A stretch of 45,437 bases of DNA from an uncultured Oscillospiraceae bacterium (GCA_934636865.1 CAKUBI010000015.1:1-45437), one strand, 5' to 3'. Numbered from the stretch's first letter, positions 1 to 7,577 are shown. Notes: generated by a model not told the origin, from the letters alone. Numbers and translations are program-made.

Positions 1-279
1 CAGTCCTGCATGCGCATCTCGACCGGCATGCTCAACAACATCCTGGCCGACGCGCAGACGCGCGTGCAGCCGCCGACGGACCGCGGCCGCCGCCTGAAGA
101 TCTACTACATGACGCAGGTCGGCGTATGCCCGCCGCACTTCGTCGTGTTCTGCAACGAGCGCAAGCTCTTCCACTTCTCCTACCAGCGCTACCTTGAAAA
201 CTGCATCCGCAACGTCTTCGGACTCGAGGGTACGCCGGTCATCATGTCCATTCGTGAAAAGGGCGATAAAGAGGAGTAA
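1..279 (+). CDS. der: Ribosome biogenesis GTPase Der (EngA), C-terminal fragment
   Basis: The open frame enters from the left edge and ends in TAA at 277-279, so only the last 92 codons are present. The visible part is the KH-like C-terminal domain of the double-GTPase Der, which helps assemble the 50S ribosomal subunit. Family hallmarks are the stretch about loop-forming ILADA, then PPTDRGRRLKIYYMTQV, the FVVFCNE strand and a terminal RNVFGLEGTPV. The GTPase domains lie outside the window. plsY begins 7 bases after the stop, so the two are probably cotranscribed; der-plsY-gpsA is a common order in Clostridia. The assignment rests on the C-terminal domain only. Confidence 0.9.
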   Translation, partial: QSCMRISTGMLNNILADAQTRVQPPTDRGRRLKIYYMTQVGVCPPHFVVFCNERKLFHFSYQRYLENCIRNVFGLEGTPVIMSIREKGDKEE

Positions 280-286
280 GAATATC

Positions 287-1000
287 ATGTTTATAGCCAT
301 CTATTCCTTCCTTCTCAGCCGTATTGAGTACCTGCTTGCGGCAATTGTTGCTTATTTCTGCGGCTGCTTCAATGGCGCCATTCTTGCCTCGAAGCTCTTT
401 TTTCATGATGATGTACGCACGCATGGCAGCGGAAATGCGGGCTTGACGAACTTCTATCGTACCTATGGCGCGCGCTACGCGCTGATGGTGATCGGGTGCG
501 ATATGCTCAAAGCTGTGATCGCTGTCTGCTTTGCGGCATGGCTTGGCATGCGGTTTGACCCGCGTATTATGCCGGATGCGGCGCTGACAGCGGCACAGCA
601 GGCTGAATATGTGCTGCACTTCAAATACTGGGCAGGGCTGTTCTGCGTCATCGGGCACATGTTCCCGTGCACGGCAAAATTCAAGGGCGGCAAGGGCATT
701 CTGTGCAGCGGAACGCTCCTGCTGCTGCTTGACTGGCGCATTGCGCTTGTGGGCTGGGGCGCGTTCGTCGTGCTGTGGCTCGTGACGCGTTATGTGTCGC
801 TCGGCTCAGTCGCCGCGGCGGTCAGCCTGCCGTTTACCACGTATTTTGTATTCCATAACGCGTTCTGCACCGTGCTCGGCACCTGCATTTCGCTGCTCGT
901 GCTGTGGGCGCACCGCGGCAACATCAAGCGGCTGCTGAACGGCACGGAGAGCAAGTTCCATTTTCACGTGAACGCACCGAAACCGGGGGAGGACGAATGA
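287..1000 (+). CDS. plsY: Acyl-phosphate:glycerol-3-phosphate acyltransferase PlsY
   Basis: Integral membrane enzyme that moves an acyl group from acyl-phosphate to glycerol-3-phosphate, making lysophosphatidic acid in the first step of phospholipid synthesis. The 237-residue product has several hydrophobic segments. It also carries the family motifs: HGSGNAGLTNFYRTYG at residues 46-61 and GHMFPC...KGGKG at about 123-137. An in-frame ATG lies upstream at 194 inside der. I chose the ATG at 287 because GAGGAG (271-276) precedes it and the resulting N-terminus is membrane-type. The last four bases overlap the gpsA start (ATGA), which suggests translational coupling with the enzyme that supplies its substrate. 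Confidence 0.92.
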   Translation: MFIAIYSFLLSRIEYLLAAIVAYFCGCFNGAILASKLFFHDDVRTHGSGNAGLTNFYRTYGARYALMVIGCDMLKAVIAVCFAAWLGMRFDPRIMPDAALTAAQQAEYVLHFKYWAGLFCVIGHMFPCTAKFKGGKGILCSGTLLLLLDWRIALVGWGAFVVLWLVTRYVSLGSVAAAVSLPFTTYFVFHNAFCTVLGTCISLLVLWAHRGNIKRLLNGTESKFHFHVNAPKPGEDE

Positions 1001-1998
1001 ACATTGTAGTGCTTGGCTCGGGCGGCTGGGGCACCGCCGCGGCGATGCTGCTTTCAGACAACGGCCACGCCGTTACGCTGTGGTCGCACGACGCGAAAAA
1101 GGCCGCCGAGCTTGAAAAGACAAGGGAAAATCCTTTACTCAAGGGTGTGCGCATTCCCGAGCGCATCGCCGTGACGAACGACCTGTCCGTGCTCGAGCGC
1201 GCGGAGATGGCGGTGTTCGCTTCGCCGTCGTTCGCGCTGCGCGCTGTCGCGCACGAAGCAGCGCCGCACCTCAGGGCGGAGACGCTGCTCGTGTCGCTCA
1301 CGAAGGGCATTGAGCGCGGCACGCACCTGCGCATGAGCGAGATCATCGCGCAGGAATGCGGGGGAGAGCAGCGTATCGCGGTGCTCTCCGGTCCCTCGCA
1401 CGCAGAGGAGGTCGCGCGCCGGCTGCCGACGGGCTGCGTGGCCGCGTCCGTCCGCCAGGAAACGGCGGAGAGTGTGCAGCGCGCGTTCATGAACGAGGTG
1501 TTCCGCGTCTACACGCATGACGATGTGGTCGGTGTGGAGCTCGCGGGCGCGCTCAAGAATGTTGCAGCGCTCTGCTGCGGCATCAGCGACGGCTGCGGCA
1601 TGGGAGACAACACGCGCGCGCTGCTCATCACGCGCGCGCTGAGTGAGATCTCGCGCCTTGCCGAGCGCATGGGCGGGCGGAAGGAAACGCTCGCGGGCCT
1701 TGCCGGTATGGGCGATCTGATCGTCACGTGCACGTCGATGCACTCGCGCAACCACCGCGCGGGCATCCTGATCGCGCACGGCAAGAGCGCGCAGGAGGCC
1801 ATGGACGAGGTCGGCGCAGTGGTCGAGGGCTACTATGCCGCGCGCAGCGCGCACGAGCTTGCACAGCGATACGGCGTGGAGATGCCGATCTCGACGGCGG
1901 TGTACGAGGTCCTCTACGAGGGCAAGAGCGCCGCGCCGCTCATCGGCGTTCTGATGAGCCGCACGCCGAAGAAGGAAAGCGACTGCAACTGGATATGA
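997..1998 (+). CDS. gpsA: NAD(P)H-dependent glycerol-3-phosphate dehydrogenase
   Basis: Cytoplasmic enzyme reducing dihydroxyacetone phosphate to sn-glycerol-3-phosphate, the backbone for PlsY. The product has 333 residues, normal for the family. The N-terminal Rossmann motif is GSGGWG (7-12). The catalytic-domain signature includes LVSLTKGIE, SGPSHAEEV and the lysine K187 in GALKNVAALC; GMGDLIVTC follows. A longer in-frame reading starts at 904 inside plsY. The ATG at 997, with GGGGAGGA just upstream, is the correct start because it places the dinucleotide fold at the N-terminus. It overlaps plsY by 4 bp. A hairpin at 2005-2033 follows the stop. Confidence 0.95.
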   Translation: MNIVVLGSGGWGTAAAMLLSDNGHAVTLWSHDAKKAAELEKTRENPLLKGVRIPERIAVTNDLSVLERAEMAVFASPSFALRAVAHEAAPHLRAETLLVSLTKGIERGTHLRMSEIIAQECGGEQRIAVLSGPSHAEEVARRLPTGCVAASVRQETAESVQRAFMNEVFRVYTHDDVVGVELAGALKNVAALCCGISDGCGMGDNTRALLITRALSEISRLAERMGGRKETLAGLAGMGDLIVTCTSMHSRNHRAGILIAHGKSAQEAMDEVGAVVEGYYAARSAHELAQRYGVEMPISTAVYEVLYEGKSAAPLIGVLMSRTPKKESDCNWI

Positions 1999-2004
1999 TA
2001 CCTC

Positions 2005-2033
2005 AAAAGCGAGCGGCTTTGCCGCTCGCTTTT
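2005..2033 (+). terminator. Hairpin/terminator after gpsA
   Basis: A perfect 13-base inverted repeat (AAAAGCGAGCGGC / GCCGCTCGCTTTT) with a 3-base loop starts 6 bases after the gpsA stop. The T-run is short (four), so termination may be partial. It opens a series of further palindromes up to about 2163. Confidence 0.7.
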
Positions 2034-2043
2034 GAAAAGGATG

Positions 2044-2163
2044 CAGCCCGCGGCAGCGCACGCGCCAAAGGCGCGCACGTTTGCGGGCTGAGAAGTGTTT
2101 TCCGCCACGCGCATGTCGCGGCGGAAAACGGATCAAAATTATTTGCGCCGTGCGCGGCGCAAA
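2044..2163. repeat. Cluster of three stacked perfect inverted repeats
   Basis: Three more palindromes follow the gpsA terminator. CAGCCCGC (2044-2051) pairs with GCGGGCTG (2083-2090) and encloses a second pair CGCGCC/GGCGCG (2061-2066/2070-2075). TTTTCCGCC (2098-2106) pairs with GGCGGAAAA (2120-2128). TTTGCGCC (2142-2149) pairs with GGCGCAAA (2156-2163). No convincing gene lies here. The arrangement resembles REP/BIME-like or structured RNA sequence, but no other copy is in this window. Confidence 0.6.
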
Positions 2164-2216
2164 CTCTGCGAGACTTTTTATTGCGCTGTGCGGGGCGAAA
2201 ATCTGCGATGCTTTTT
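2143..2216. repeat. Imperfect tandem duplication, unit about 38 bp
   Basis: Two adjacent related units, 2143-2180 and 2181-2216, share the order TTGCG(C/T)GTGCG, GGGC-type core, TCTGCGA and a T-run. They differ at several positions and by one base in length. A third, truncated match (TTGGCGCAAAT) begins at 2216. The first unit contains the last palindrome of the neighbouring cluster. The repeats end just before the Nudix ribosome binding site. Confidence 0.55.
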
Positions 2217-2242
2217 GGCGCAAATGAGATTGGTGGGGAACG

Positions 2243-2818
2243 ATGGATATTTTGACGCAAATTGATGGGTACCGGCCTTATAACGAGCAGGAGGAGCGGG
2301 ACAGGGGGATCATTTTGGACTGTCTGCGCGCGTTTTCGGATGTGTTTACGCGGGAAAACGCCCTGGCGCACATGACGGCGTCGGCATGGGTGGTGAACGA
2401 GCGCTTTGACCGCGTGCTGATGGCCTACCATAACATCTATGACTCCTGGTCGTGGCTCGGCGGGCACGCCGATGGGGACGAGGACCTGCTCGCCGTCGCG
2501 CTCCGCGAGGTCCGCGAGGAGAGCGGCGTTCAGAATGTCCGGCCGGCGAGCGAGGATATTTTTTCGCTCGAGGTGCTGACCGTGGACGGCCATGAAAAGC
2601 ACGGGCAGTATGTTTCCTCGCACCTGCATCTGAACGTGACGTATCTTCTCATCGCAGACGATGCGGACGCGCTCGCGGTCAAGCCCGACGAGAACAGCGG
2701 CGTGAAGTGGTTCACGCCGGACGGCGCGGTGGAGGCCAGCAGTGAGCCGTGGTTCCGCGAGCATATTTACAATAAGCTCAACGAGAAGATGCAGCAGTTT
2801 CACGCAGAAAAGAAATAA
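2243..2818 (+). CDS. Nudix hydrolase family protein
   Basis: A 191-residue protein with a perfect Nudix box at residues 74-96: G-x5-E-x7-REV-x-EE-x-GV, seen as GHADGDE...REVREESGV. This family hydrolyses nucleoside diphosphates linked to another group, using Mg2+ held by the REVxEE glutamates. The substrate cannot be read from the sequence. Residues 1-45 form an N-terminal extension with many charged residues, and residues 100-160 have the usual beta-rich Nudix shape. The start ATG follows GGTGGGG. The gene lies between the palindrome-rich spacer and a strong terminator, so it may be transcribed alone or by readthrough from gpsA. Confidence 0.88.
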   Translation: MDILTQIDGYRPYNEQEERDRGIILDCLRAFSDVFTRENALAHMTASAWVVNERFDRVLMAYHNIYDSWSWLGGHADGDEDLLAVALREVREESGVQNVRPASEDIFSLEVLTVDGHEKHGQYVSSHLHLNVTYLLIADDADALAVKPDENSGVKWFTPDGAVEASSEPWFREHIYNKLNEKMQQFHAEKK

Positions 2819-2822
2819 AAGG

Positions 2823-2848
2823 AAAAGCCGCCCTGGGGCGGCTTTTTT
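2823..2848 (+). terminator. Rho-independent terminator after the Nudix gene
   Basis: GCCGCC/GGGCGGC-type stem preceded by AAAA and followed by six T, 5 bases after the Nudix stop codon. Confidence 0.85.
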
Positions 2849-2879
2849 CGAAAAGGATTCTCTGCGCTCTGTACTCTGG

Positions 2880-2900
2880 TTGTCCGCTAATAGCGGACAA
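2880..2900. repeat. Perfect 21-bp palindrome
   Basis: TTGTCCGCTA (2880-2889), central A, TAGCGGACAA (2891-2900). It lies in the AT-rich spacer between the Nudix terminator and the end of the minus-strand membrane gene, with no T-run. It looks more like a protein-binding or recombination site than a terminator. Nothing else is supported in 2849-3000. Confidence 0.6.
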
Positions 2901-3000
2901 TTCGACTTTGTACTGCTACGACACGATTGGGCAGCCGTTAACAGCTTTGCTACTTTGTATCTATTACAGATAAAAACGCTGTGAGGCTTTTTGCAAAAGG

Positions 3001-3267
3001 CTATGCTCTCTTTTTCGTAAAAGCTGATCTCAACAGGATGATGACGACCGCCATTATAGCGAGCTGAAACAGAGTTGCCAAGATCATCAGACCGCGCGAT
3101 TCATAATAGGTAAAATTTCTCCAATTGACGAGCAGTTCGACAAGCACGGTCAACGGGATGCTGAGCCAGACATATTTGCGGCTGATGAGGAAGAATAGAA
3201 TTGGTGTAATAAAAGTTAGGAGAAAGGGAATTGGCGTGAGCAGGTATTGGACAATTATTTTTATCAA
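3001..3267 (-). CDS. Small three-helix membrane protein, unknown function
   Basis: A short, very hydrophobic protein (88 residues from TTG at 3267, 93 from ATG at 3282). There are membrane segments at roughly residues 5-27, 30-47 and 60-80 and a basic KKR tail. I prefer the TTG start because GGGGGGTG sits about 6 bases upstream of it; from the ATG no ribosome site is visible. A promoter with 17-bp spacing (3318-3346) supports a real gene. The layout resembles small DUF2651 (YbeF-like) proteins, but this is a weak impression and no function follows from it. The surrounding DNA is clearly more AT-rich than the rest of the window, which may mean recent acquisition. Confidence 0.6.
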   Translation of the reverse strand: MIKIIVQYLLTPIPFLLTFITPILFFLISRKYVWLSIPLTVLVELLVNWRNFTYYESRGLMILATLFQLAIMAVVIILLRSAFTKKRA

Positions 3268-3317
3268 AATAACACCCCCCATCGCTTCCGGCTCGGTGAA
3301 TCCCTGCCATATGATTC

Positions 3318-3346
3318 ATTATATTGAAAGAGAGATAAGAACACAA
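3318..3346 (-). promoter_or_regulatory. Sigma-A-type promoter for the small membrane protein
   Basis: Reading the minus strand: -35 TTGTGT (3341-3346), 17-bp spacer, consensus -10 TATAAT (3318-3323). Transcription would start near 3311, about 45 bases before the TTG start. Confidence 0.65.
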
Positions 3347-3368
3347 GTATTTTAGCGGTTATCTGGGC

Positions 3369-3399
3369 AAAAAAAGAAGCACTGCAAAAGCAGTGCTTC
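3369..3399 (-). terminator. Rho-independent terminator of rpmB
   Basis: GAAGCACTGC (3376-3385), AAAA loop, GCAGTGCTTC (3390-3399). On the minus strand it is followed by a run of seven T, 17 bases after the rpmB stop. A weaker T-run on the other side means it could act in both directions. Confidence 0.88.
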
Positions 3400-3415
3400 C
3401 ATTTTTGTTTGTCGC

Positions 3416-3604
3416 TTAGATCGCGCGGGTAACCTTACCGGAACGCAGACAGCGGGTACAAACATAGACATGGCGGGGCGTACCATTGACGATAGCCTTC
3501 ACGCGCTTGACGTTGGGCTTCCAGGGACGATTGGAACGACGGTGAGAGTGGGAAACTCTGATACCGAACGAAACACCCTTGTCGCAAAACTCGCACTTTG
3601 CCAT
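3416..3604 (-). CDS. rpmB: 50S ribosomal protein L28
   Basis: A 62-residue basic ribosomal protein with the L28 opening MAKCEFCDKG, the centre NVKRV and two CxxC pairs (CEFC near the start, CTRC near the end), so it is the zinc-binding form. L28 is a structural protein of the large subunit. The open frame extends three codons upstream. The ATG at 3604 is chosen because AAGGAGGTG lies just before it and the family begins MAK. It is transcribed alone from its own promoter (3663-3691) to its own terminator (3369-3399), divergently from hprK. Confidence 0.96.
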   Translation of the reverse strand: MAKCEFCDKGVSFGIRVSHSHRRSNRPWKPNVKRVKAIVNGTPRHVYVCTRCLRSGKVTRAI

Positions 3605-3662
3605 CCGTTGCACCTCCTTGCTGTAGTCAAATCAAAGGCTTGCTCTTTCACAAGCATCTGAT

Positions 3663-3691
3663 ACTATAGCAGATAAAAGGATAAAATGCAA
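3663..3691 (-). promoter_or_regulatory. Promoter of rpmB
   Basis: Minus strand: -35 TTGCAT (3686-3691), 17-bp spacer, -10 TATAGT (3663-3668) preceded by an extended TGC. The ATG is about 52 bases downstream of the likely start. Confidence 0.75.
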
Positions 3692-3781
3692 GTACTATTT
3701 TCAAAAAAGATGAAAAAATCGGAAGATTTTCTGTGAGAGCTCCGGCGCGGAAAAAAGCGGCGCGGCGGAGGGCGTTTCCGC

Positions 3782-3810
3782 TTGTCAAAAGCGGGGGGAA
3801 CGGCTATAAT
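3782..3810 (+). promoter_or_regulatory. Sigma-A promoter of the hprK-murB-rapZ-whiA-dnaE operon
   Basis: -35 TTGTCA (3782-3787), 17-bp spacer, consensus -10 TATAAT (3805-3810). It is 42 bases before the hprK ATG. No terminator is seen until after the GNAT gene at 11578. Confidence 0.8.
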
Positions 3811-3852
3811 AAAACTGTATATCTTTCGGCTTTGCCCGCATGGAGGAACACT

Positions 3853-4815
3853 ATGAATACGAATCGCTCCGTCCGCGTAAAGGACATTGTAGAAAAGTTC
3901 CAGATGGAGGTCATCAACCGTGGCACGGATTACGATACCGAGATCCTGACCATCACGGACGTCAACCGTCCGGGCCTGCAGTTCATCGGCTTTTTTGATT
4001 ATTTTGACCCGCGCCGGTTGCAGATCATCGGCAAGAGCGAGGTGACGTTCCTGCGCGGCTATTCGTCCGAGGAGCGGCGTAAACGCTTTGAGGACCTTTT
4101 CTGCTACGAGATCCCAGCGCTGGTCATTTCGCGCAATCTGGATATTTTCCCGGAGTGCCTGGAAATGGCGCAGAAGTACGGCCGCACGCTGCTGCGCACG
4201 AGTCACACGTCCGTCGAGTTCACCGCCATGACCATCGACTATCTGAACCACGCGCTCGCGCCCGTCATCACGCGCCACGGCGTGCTGGTGGACGTTTACG
4301 GCGAGGGCGTGCTCATCTTCGGCGACAGCGGCATCGGCAAGAGCGAGACGGCCATCGAGCTTATCAAGCGCGGACACCGGCTGGTGGCCGACGACGCGGT
4401 GGAGATCACGCGCATCGGCTCGGTCCTCTCCGGCACGGCGCCCGAGCTCATCCGCAACTATCTTGAGGTGCGCGGCGTGGGCGTGATCGATGTGGAAAAG
4501 CTCTTCGGCGTTGGCTCGGTGCAGGATTCGACGGAGATCGACCTTGTCATTCAGTTCGAAAAGTGGGCGGACGACAAGTTCTACGACCGCCTGGGGCTTG
4601 ACGAGAATCACACGATGATCCTCGACGTGCCCGTGCCGCAGGTCACGATCCCGGTCAGCGCGGGACGAAACCTTGCCGCGATCGTGGAGCTGGCGGCGAT
4701 GAACAACCGCCAGAAGAAGCACGGCTTCAACTCCGCACGCGAATTTGCCGCGCAGATCGACGGGCACATTGACCGCGTGACACGCGAGAACAAAGCAAAG
4801 CAGCAAAATCCGTAA
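3853..4815 (+). CDS. hprK: HPr kinase/phosphorylase
   Basis: Bifunctional enzyme that phosphorylates Ser46 of HPr in an ATP-dependent way and removes it again, linking glycolytic state to carbon catabolite control in Firmicutes. The 320-residue product has the N-terminal alpha/beta domain and, at residues 157-164, the P-loop GDSGIGKS. The HPrK-specific C-terminal signature follows (EVRGVGVIDVEKLFG, then STEIDLVIQFE). The frame is open further upstream to 3733, but the ATG at 3853 has GGAGGAA before it and the promoter lies in that extension. It is first gene of the operon, with murB 16 bases downstream. No PTS gene is nearby. Confidence 0.95.
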   Translation: MNTNRSVRVKDIVEKFQMEVINRGTDYDTEILTITDVNRPGLQFIGFFDYFDPRRLQIIGKSEVTFLRGYSSEERRKRFEDLFCYEIPALVISRNLDIFPECLEMAQKYGRTLLRTSHTSVEFTAMTIDYLNHALAPVITRHGVLVDVYGEGVLIFGDSGIGKSETAIELIKRGHRLVADDAVEITRIGSVLSGTAPELIRNYLEVRGVGVIDVEKLFGVGSVQDSTEIDLVIQFEKWADDKFYDRLGLDENHTMILDVPVPQVTIPVSAGRNLAAIVELAAMNNRQKKHGFNSAREFAAQIDGHIDRVTRENKAKQQNP

Positions 4816-4831
4816 CGGAGGACTGAAAGCT

Positions 4832-5743
4832 ATGGCGTGGTATACGGCGCTGGACAAAACAATAAACGACTATCTTCCGGACCTTGCGTGGCTTCAGGAT
4901 GAGTCGATGGCGAAGCACACGTCGTTTCGCATCGGCGGACCGGCAAGGCGCATGGCCCTTCCCGAAACGCGCGAGCAGCTCGTCGTGCTGATGGGCTTTT
5001 TGCAGGACGCGGGCGTCAGGCCACTGCTCATCGGCAACGGCACGAACCTGCTTATCGCCGACGAGGGGCTCGACACCGTGGTGATCGATACCTCGGCAAG
5101 GCTCTCGCAGCTCGCGCTGACGGGCGAGGGCGAGATCACGGCCGACGCGGGCGTATCGCTTGCAAAGCTCGCGGTGTTTGCGTGGAAAAACGGCCTTACA
5201 GGCCTTGAATTTGCCCACGGCATTCCCGGCACGCTCGGCGGCGGCGTTGTGATGAACGCGGGCGCCTACGGCGGTGAGCTCAAGGACGTCGTCACCGAGG
5301 TGACGGCGCTCTACCCGGACGGCGTGAAAACGCTCGCGCCGGAGGAGCTGGATTTTTCCTACCGCCACAGCGTCTTTTCCGCGGGCGAGGGCGTGGTGCT
5401 CGGCGCGAAGCTCCGCCTTGCGCCCGGCGACGCAGATGCGGTCAAGGCGAAGATGGATGAGCTGATGGCGCGGCGCAGGGCAAGCCAGCCGCTCGATCTG
5501 CCGAGCGCGGGCAGCACCTTCAAGCGCCCGGCGGGCTACTTCGCGGGCCCGCTCATTGAGGGCTGCGGCCTCAAGGGCTGCCGCATCGGCGGGGCGGAGG
5601 TATCGCCAAAGCATGCGGGGTTTGTTGTGAACGTGGGCGGCGCGACCTGCGCGGATGTGCTCGCGCTCATTGAAAAGGTGCAGAAAACCGTTTACGATGC
5701 GCATGGCGTTGCGCTGGAGCCGGAAGTGAAGATCATCCGGTAA
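4832..5743 (+). CDS. murB: UDP-N-acetylenolpyruvoylglucosamine reductase
   Basis: FAD-dependent reductase that makes UDP-N-acetylmuramate, the second committed step of peptidoglycan synthesis. At 303 residues it has the type II (Gram-positive) length. Visible motifs are HTSFRIGGPA (29-38), IGNGTNLL (67-74), GIPGTLGGGVVMNAGAYGGE in the FAD domain, SAGSTFKRP in the catalytic domain, and the C-terminal glutamate in LEPEVKII. The start has GGAGG upstream. The gene sits between hprK and rapZ with 15-16-base gaps, an arrangement common in Clostridia. Confidence 0.96.
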   Translation: MAWYTALDKTINDYLPDLAWLQDESMAKHTSFRIGGPARRMALPETREQLVVLMGFLQDAGVRPLLIGNGTNLLIADEGLDTVVIDTSARLSQLALTGEGEITADAGVSLAKLAVFAWKNGLTGLEFAHGIPGTLGGGVVMNAGAYGGELKDVVTEVTALYPDGVKTLAPEELDFSYRHSVFSAGEGVVLGAKLRLAPGDADAVKAKMDELMARRRASQPLDLPSAGSTFKRPAGYFAGPLIEGCGLKGCRIGGAEVSPKHAGFVVNVGGATCADVLALIEKVQKTVYDAHGVALEPEVKIIR

Positions 5744-5758
5744 GAGGGAGAGACGAGC

Positions 5759-6622
5759 ATGGAATTTGTGATCATATCCGGTCTGTCCGGCGCTGGAAAG
5801 TCCAGCGCCGCGACCTATTTGGAGGATATGGGATATTTTACGATGGATAATGTCCCGGCGGACATCATCCTCAAATTCGCGGCCTTCAGCTCGCAGAGCG
5901 ACGGGCGCTACGACCGCGTCGCGCTCGTGAGCGACATCCGTTCGGGCGGCGGGGATTTTTCCGGCCTGCTCGACGCGATGGACCGGCTCAAGCAGGGCGG
6001 CGACGTGTGCCGGCTGCTGTTCGTCACGGCAGACCTTGAAACGATCATCAAGCGCTATAAGGAAACGCGCCGCCGTCATCCGCTCATGGCGGACGGCATG
6101 ACCATCGAGCAGGCCATGCACCGCGAGGAGGAGCTGCTGCGCCCGCTGCGCGAGCGCGCGGACGTGGTGATCGACACGACGCAGATGCCGTCGGCCAAGC
6201 TGCGAAACGAGCTGTACCGCCTGTTTGGCGACAAGAGTACGCGCAGCAAGCTGAGTGTGAACGTGATGTCGTTCGGCTACAAGTACGGCATCCCGCTCGA
6301 GGCCGACCTTGTCTTCGACGTGCGCTTCCTGCCCAATCCCTTCTACGTGCCCGAGCTCAAGCACAAGACGGGCATGGACAGCGAGGTCTACGACTATGTT
6401 TTTTCCTTCCCACAGACGAAAACGTTTGTGGAGAAGCTCGAAGGGCTTTTATCCTTCCTGCTGCCGCTTTACGCGGAGGAGGGAAAGAGCACGCTCGTCA
6501 TCGCCGTCGGCTGTACGGGCGGACACCACCGCAGCGTATCCGTTGCGCGCTGCCTTACGGCGTACTTATCAGGCCTGGGCTACCCGGCCTTTGAAAATCA
6601 CCGCGATATGACGCGCGGTTAA
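5759..6622 (+). CDS. rapZ: RapZ/YvcJ family nucleotide-binding protein
   Basis: A 287-residue P-loop protein with GLSGAGKSSA at residues 8-17 and the C-terminal RNA-binding signature GCTGGHHRS. In Enterobacteria RapZ delivers the GlmZ small RNA to RNase E. In Bacillus the orthologue YvcJ binds nucleotides and affects competence. Which role applies here cannot be read from sequence. In most Firmicutes this gene is followed by yvcK and then whiA. Here whiA follows after only 33 bases and yvcK is missing. Confidence 0.93.
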   Translation: MEFVIISGLSGAGKSSAATYLEDMGYFTMDNVPADIILKFAAFSSQSDGRYDRVALVSDIRSGGGDFSGLLDAMDRLKQGGDVCRLLFVTADLETIIKRYKETRRRHPLMADGMTIEQAMHREEELLRPLRERADVVIDTTQMPSAKLRNELYRLFGDKSTRSKLSVNVMSFGYKYGIPLEADLVFDVRFLPNPFYVPELKHKTGMDSEVYDYVFSFPQTKTFVEKLEGLLSFLLPLYAEEGKSTLVIAVGCTGGHHRSVSVARCLTAYLSGLGYPAFENHRDMTRG

Positions 6623-6655
6623 CACGAAAACACGGGAAAGAGAGAAGGTGAGCGC

Positions 6656-7561
6656 GTGTCATACGCCTATGACGTGAAGGCGGAGCTGTGCAAAGCGCCG
6701 CTCAGCCGCGGCTGCTGCGCGGTGGCGGAGGGCTGCGGCGTGCTGCTGTACGCCAGCGCCTTCAGCGCGGCAGAGGTGCGTATCGTGACGGAAAACGACG
6801 AGTTCATCGCAAGACTGCCGAAGCTTTTCCAGAGGGCCTTCGGCATCAAATTCGACGAGCTGCCGGAGAGCGGCAAAAGCGGCAAGCGCGTGCTGCGCAT
6901 TACGCGCGAGGACAAGCTGGATGCGATCTGGCACGCGCTCGGCTATGACCGCCGGGCGCATTTTGCGTTGCACCTGAACTTTGCGCTGCTCGAGGAGGAG
7001 TGCTGCCGCGCGTCGTTCCTGCGAGGGGCGTTTCTTTCCGGCGGCAGCGTGACCGACCCGCAGAAGCGCTATCATCTGGAGCTTGCGACCTCGCATGTGC
7101 AGGCGGGGCGCGAGGTCGAGGCGCTGCTGCGCGACATGGGCTTTGAGCCGAAAAACGTCATGCGGCAGGGCAGTCTCATCACCTATTTTAAGAGCAGCGA
7201 GCACATCGCAGACCTGCTGACACTCATCGGCGCGCCGGGCCGCGCGCTCGAGATCGTGTCGGCAAAGATCGAAAAGGAAATGCGCAACACCGTCAACCGC
7301 CGCGTGAACTGCGACGCGGCAAACCTCGACAAGACTGTAACAGCGGCGATTGAACAGGTGGAAGCCTTTACACGCCTGACCGAGTCCGGCGTCATCAACG
7401 AGCTGCCGGTCAAACTGCAGGAGGTCGCCGTTGCGCGGTTACTTCAGCCCGAGCTGACGCTCTCCGAGCTTGCGGCGACGTTTGACCCGCCGCTGACGAA
7501 GTCGTGCCTCAACCACCGCATCCGCAAGCTCATGGACATTGCAAAGGAAAACAAAGCTTAA
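6656..7561 (+). CDS. whiA: WhiA-type DNA-binding protein
   Basis: A 301-residue protein starting with GTG (MSYAYDVKAELC, typical for the family), with AGAGAAGG upstream. The N-terminal part is the LAGLIDADG homing-endonuclease-like fold (RASFLRGAFLSGGSVTDP). The C-terminal part is a helix-turn-helix (TLSELAATF...LTKSCLNHRIRKL). WhiA controls sporulation septation in actinomycetes and is linked to cell division and chromosome segregation in Bacillus. It is followed by dnaE after 16 bases, a common clostridial pair. Confidence 0.94.
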   Translation: MSYAYDVKAELCKAPLSRGCCAVAEGCGVLLYASAFSAAEVRIVTENDEFIARLPKLFQRAFGIKFDELPESGKSGKRVLRITREDKLDAIWHALGYDRRAHFALHLNFALLEEECCRASFLRGAFLSGGSVTDPQKRYHLELATSHVQAGREVEALLRDMGFEPKNVMRQGSLITYFKSSEHIADLLTLIGAPGRALEIVSAKIEKEMRNTVNRRVNCDAANLDKTVTAAIEQVEAFTRLTESGVINELPVKLQEVAVARLLQPELTLSELAATFDPPLTKSCLNHRIRKLMDIAKENKA

Positions 7562-7577
7562 AAGGAGGGAGCGCGCC

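Noticed and set aside
3470..3661. Plus-strand 63-codon frame over rpmB
   Set aside because: It is antisense to a certain L28 gene with its own promoter, ribosome site and terminator.
4727..6364. 545-codon open frame on the minus strand opposite murB and rapZ
   Set aside because: It is a mirror of GC-rich codon bias. The plus strand has clear murB and rapZ with motifs and ribosome sites. The antisense product is an Arg/His/Val-rich low-complexity string with no domain.
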